16,949 nucleotides of DNA from Streptomyces lilacinus (GTDB lineage Bacteria > Actinomycetota > Actinomycetes > Streptomycetales > Streptomycetaceae). The stretch's first letter is position 1. Every line of letters begins with the position of its first letter. Shown here one piece after another: positions 15,202 through 16,949 of this stretch. The position numbers were made by a program, and so were the translations under genes. The DNA lies in contig KL569382.1 of NCBI GenBank assembly GCA_000715685.1, positions 57,530-74,478 of the forward strand. Reading direction: 5' to 3'. Under the pieces are notes generated by a model. The model was given only the letters and a program-made list of their open reading frames with translations, was not told the DNA's origin and did not search any database.

Positions 15202-16437
15202 TCAGTCCTGGAAGGTGGCGCTCTTGAGGGACTTCCAGGCGCCGCCGGTGACCTGGTAGACGGTCAGCTGCTTGTTGGTGGTGTCGCCGTACTGGTCGAA
15301 GGAGACCTTGCCGGTGACGCCGTCGAAGGAGACCTTGGCCATGGCGTCGAGGACCTTGGCGCGGGCGCCTGCGGGCAGCTTGCCGTTGTTGTCCTCGACG
15401 GTTTTCTTCACTGCCTGGATGATGGCCCAGGCGGCATCGTAGGAATAGCCCCCGTAGGTGGCGTAGGGGTCTTTGTAGCCAGCTTCTTTGTAGCCGGTGA
15501 CGAATTTCTTGGCGGAGTCGAGTTCTTCGACGGGATAGCCGACGGAGGTGGCGAGGTCGCCGTCGTTGCTCTCGCCGGAGGCGGTGATGAAGCCGGGGTT
15601 GTAGATGCCGTCCCCGCCCATGAGGGGGATGCGGGCGCCGGCCTTCTTGACCTGGTCGGAGAGGAGTCCGGCTTCGGGGAACTGGCCGCCGAAGTAGACG
15701 GAGTCGGCTCCCGCGTTCTTGATTTTGTTGGCGATGCCGGAGAAGTCGGTCTCCTTGACGGTGAGGTGGTCGGTGCCGACGACCTCGCCGCCGAGGCGTT
15801 TGAATTCCTGGGCGAAGATGGTGGCGAGTCCGGCGCCGTAGGTCTGTTTGTCGTCGACGACGAAGACCTTTTTCTTCTTGGCGTCCTTGGCGAAGTACTG
15901 GGCGGCGAACCGGCCTTGGATGATGTCGGTGGTGGCGGTGCGGAAGTAGGTCTTGAAGGGACGGTTCTTCTGGCCGGTGGCCCAGTTGTCGCCCTGGGTG
16001 AGGGCGGGGTTGGTGTTGGCGGGGGAGACCTGGGTGACGTCGGCCTTGGCGAAGACGCCCTGCATGGACTGGGCGACGCCGGAGTTCATGGGGCCGACGA
16101 CGCCGAGGACGTTCTTGTCGGCGACGAGCTTGGCGGCGTTCTGCTGGCCGGTGCCGGGGACGGCCTGGTCGTCGAGGGCGACGGTGTCGAAGGTGATGCC
16201 CTTGACCTCGTTGTTCTTGTTGGCGGTCTTTACGGCGAGGTCGACGGAGTTCTTGATGCCCTGGCCGAAGGGGGAGAGGGAGCCGGTCAGCGGGGCGTCG
16301 ACGCCGATCACGACGGTGGTCTTCTTCCCGTCGTCGCCCCCGCCGCCTCCGTCGGCGTCGCGCGATCCGCAGGCGCTGAGGGCGAGGGCTCCGGTGGTGA
16401 GGGCGGTGGTGAGGAGCAGGAGGGAACGGTGTCGCAC
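15202..16437 (-). CDS. Branched-chain amino acid ABC transporter substrate-binding lipoprotein
   Basis: 411 residues. GTG at 16437 opens a lipoprotein signal: basic RHRS, a hydrophobic Leu/Thr/Ala core, and lipobox LSAC with C23 as the predicted lipidated residue. A Gly/Asp-rich linker and the Peripla_BP_6 (Leu/Ile/Val-binding) fold follow, starting TTVVIGVDAPLTGSLSPFG. GVVGPMNSGVAQSM, VFVVDDKQTYGAGLA and TYGGYSYDAAWAI are typical landmarks. The protein captures branched-chain or related amino acids at the outer face of the membrane and delivers them to LivHM. The start has aaagga 7 bases upstream. The frame stays open further upstream, but that sequence lacks a signal and is not coding-like. 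It is first in the operon, matching the need for excess binding protein. Confidence 0.95.
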   Translation of the reverse strand: MRHRSLLLLTTALTTGALALSACGSRDADGGGGGDDGKKTTVVIGVDAPLTGSLSPFGQGIKNSVDLAVKTANKNNEVKGITFDTVALDDQAVPGTGQQNAAKLVADKNVLGVVGPMNSGVAQSMQGVFAKADVTQVSPANTNPALTQGDNWATGQKNRPFKTYFRTATTDIIQGRFAAQYFAKDAKKKKVFVVDDKQTYGAGLATIFAQEFKRLGGEVVGTDHLTVKETDFSGIANKIKNAGADSVYFGGQFPEAGLLSDQVKKAGARIPLMGGDGIYNPGFITASGESNDGDLATSVGYPVEELDSAKKFVTGYKEAGYKDPYATYGGYSYDAAWAIIQAVKKTVEDNNGKLPAGARAKVLDAMAKVSFDGVTGKVSFDQYGDTTNKQLTVYQVTGGAWKSLKSATFQD

Positions 16438-16710
16438 GGTGAGTCCTTTCCCTGGCGCGGCGGCCTCTGCTGAGGTGCCGTGTCGCTCGCCGGGCGAGGG
16501 CCGAGGTGCGCGGTGCTGGGGTGTACAGCCCGGCGGGGTGTGATGGGCCGTGACTTTAGGGGGTGTGCGACCGGTTCGGGCAGAGGTGACGACCATGATG
16601 TGACTGTCTTGTTATGACGAAGATCACATTCCGCTCGGGTGGTGGGCCGGGGGCGCGGACGGCCGGGTGGAGGTCGCTCTTGAGGGTCGCCCTCGAGGGC
16701 TGTGCCCACG
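16438..16710 (-). promoter_or_regulatory. Upstream region of the liv operon with inverted repeat 16598-16629
   Basis: This gene-free stretch should hold the liv operon promoter. The most striking element is a perfect inverted repeat, atgtga (16598-16603) and tcacat (16624-16629), separated by 20 bases in the least GC-rich part of the region. The half-site resembles a CRP half-site, but the spacing does not fit CRP (6 bases between TGTGA and TCACA). It could be an operator for an amino acid-responsive regulator. No unambiguous -35/-10 pair can be read. Confidence 0.45.
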
Positions 16711-16750
16711 CCGAGGGCCGGCCGCGGCGGATGCGCGGCCGGCCCTCGGT
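16710..16750 (-). terminator. Terminator of the thioesterase gene
   Basis: A 16-base-pair stem (16711-16726 with 16734-16749; arm ccgagggccggccgcg) closes a 7-base loop. It lies about 60 bases past the stop of the minus-strand thioesterase gene and ahead of the liv operon regulatory region, so it insulates the operon from upstream transcription. Confidence 0.85.
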
Positions 16751-16762
16751 CGTACGGCTGGT

Positions 16763-16794
16763 GGGACGGTCAGGGGCGGGCAGGGACGGTCAGG
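16763..16794. repeat. Short tandem repeat gggacggtcagg
   Basis: gggacggtcagg occurs at 16763-16774 and 16783-16794, a 20-base period, in the short gap between the thioesterase stop and its terminator. It is probably a small slippage duplication without function. Confidence 0.5.
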
Positions 16795-16810
16795 AGGGGT
16801 CGGTCGCCCG

Positions 16811-16949
16811 TCAGGCCGCTTCCGCGTCGCGGATGAGGCAGGTGAGGCGGGCGGAACAGACGCGCTTGCCCTGCTCGTCGGTGACGACGATCTCGTACGT
16901 GGCGGTGGTGCGCCCCCGGTGGACGGGGGTGGCGACGCCGGTGACGAGG
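16811..16949 (-). CDS. PaaI/hotdog-fold thioesterase, C-terminal part
   Basis: The last 45 residues of a gene that enters from the right edge. They read LVTGVATPVHRGRTTATYEI then VVTDEQGKRVCSARLTCLIRD and AEAA before the stop. A-T-P-V-H-x-G-R-T/S followed by two long beta strands ending in a CSARLTC-type strand is the usual C-terminal half of PaaI-family acyl-CoA thioesterases, which hydrolyse aromatic or other acyl-CoA esters. The catalytic N-terminal half is outside the window, so substrate and completeness cannot be judged. Confidence 0.82.
   Translation of the reverse strand, partial: LVTGVATPVHRGRTTATYEIVVTDEQGKRVCSARLTCLIRDAEAA

Noticed and set aside
14143..16473. 776-codon plus-strand open frame opposite livH and the binding-protein gene
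   Set aside because: Low-complexity Gly/Glu/Asp/Val composition typical of antisense to Streptomyces genes; the minus-strand genes have full family motifs.
16598..16629. CRP-binding site
   Set aside because: The TGTGA and TCACA half-sites are separated by far more than the 6 bases of a CRP site.

Overview
The window looks like chromosomal DNA of a Streptomyces species. Codons are heavily biased to G or C in the third position, several genes start with GTG, and many wrong-frame reading frames stay open because stop codons are so rare. The order branched-chain amino acid ABC operon / ANTAR response regulator / tRNA / pyruvate kinase / 5'-nucleotidase matches my recollection of the S. coelicolor SCO2008-SCO2015 region. 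That match is from memory and was not searched. The first 19 bases are the Tn5/Nextera mosaic end, so the left edge is a sequencing-library or assembly artefact.

Left part (20-5975). A truncated F0 b-subunit-like protein (minus strand) is divergent from a two-gene operon (plus strand). That operon encodes a DesA-like PLP decarboxylase and a DesB-like FAD N-hydroxylase, as in hydroxamate siderophore assembly, but no acyltransferase or NIS synthetase gene is visible. The hydroxylase runs tail-to-tail into a Tat-exported metallophosphatase/5'-nucleotidase and overlaps it by 45 bases. A small SIMPL-domain protein and a strong terminator follow.

Middle part (6110-9984). Pyruvate kinase is followed by what looks like an accessory insert. 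The insert holds a beta-rich protein of unknown function with two TTA codons and possible aerolysin/ETX-MTX2 character, a 104-residue partner behind a perfect Shine-Dalgarno, a hairpin terminator, and a minus-strand HTH plus LAGLIDADG-type protein. That last gene sits directly downstream of an unusual short-variable-arm tRNA with anticodon CAA. The TTA codons point to bldA-dependent translation.

Right part (10081-16949). The PdtaR-type ANTAR response regulator is convergent, across a bidirectional terminator, with a complete branched-chain amino acid importer on the minus strand: lipoprotein binding protein, LivH, an N-terminally extended LivM, LivG and LivF. The four membrane and ATPase genes are tightly coupled. 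A GC-rich hairpin between the binding-protein gene and livH could favour expression of the binding protein. The right edge holds the end of a PaaI/hotdog-fold thioesterase gene with its own strong terminator.

The best candidate for something undescribed is the TTA-containing two-gene module at 7616-8961, next to the anomalous tRNA and the LAGLIDADG protein.
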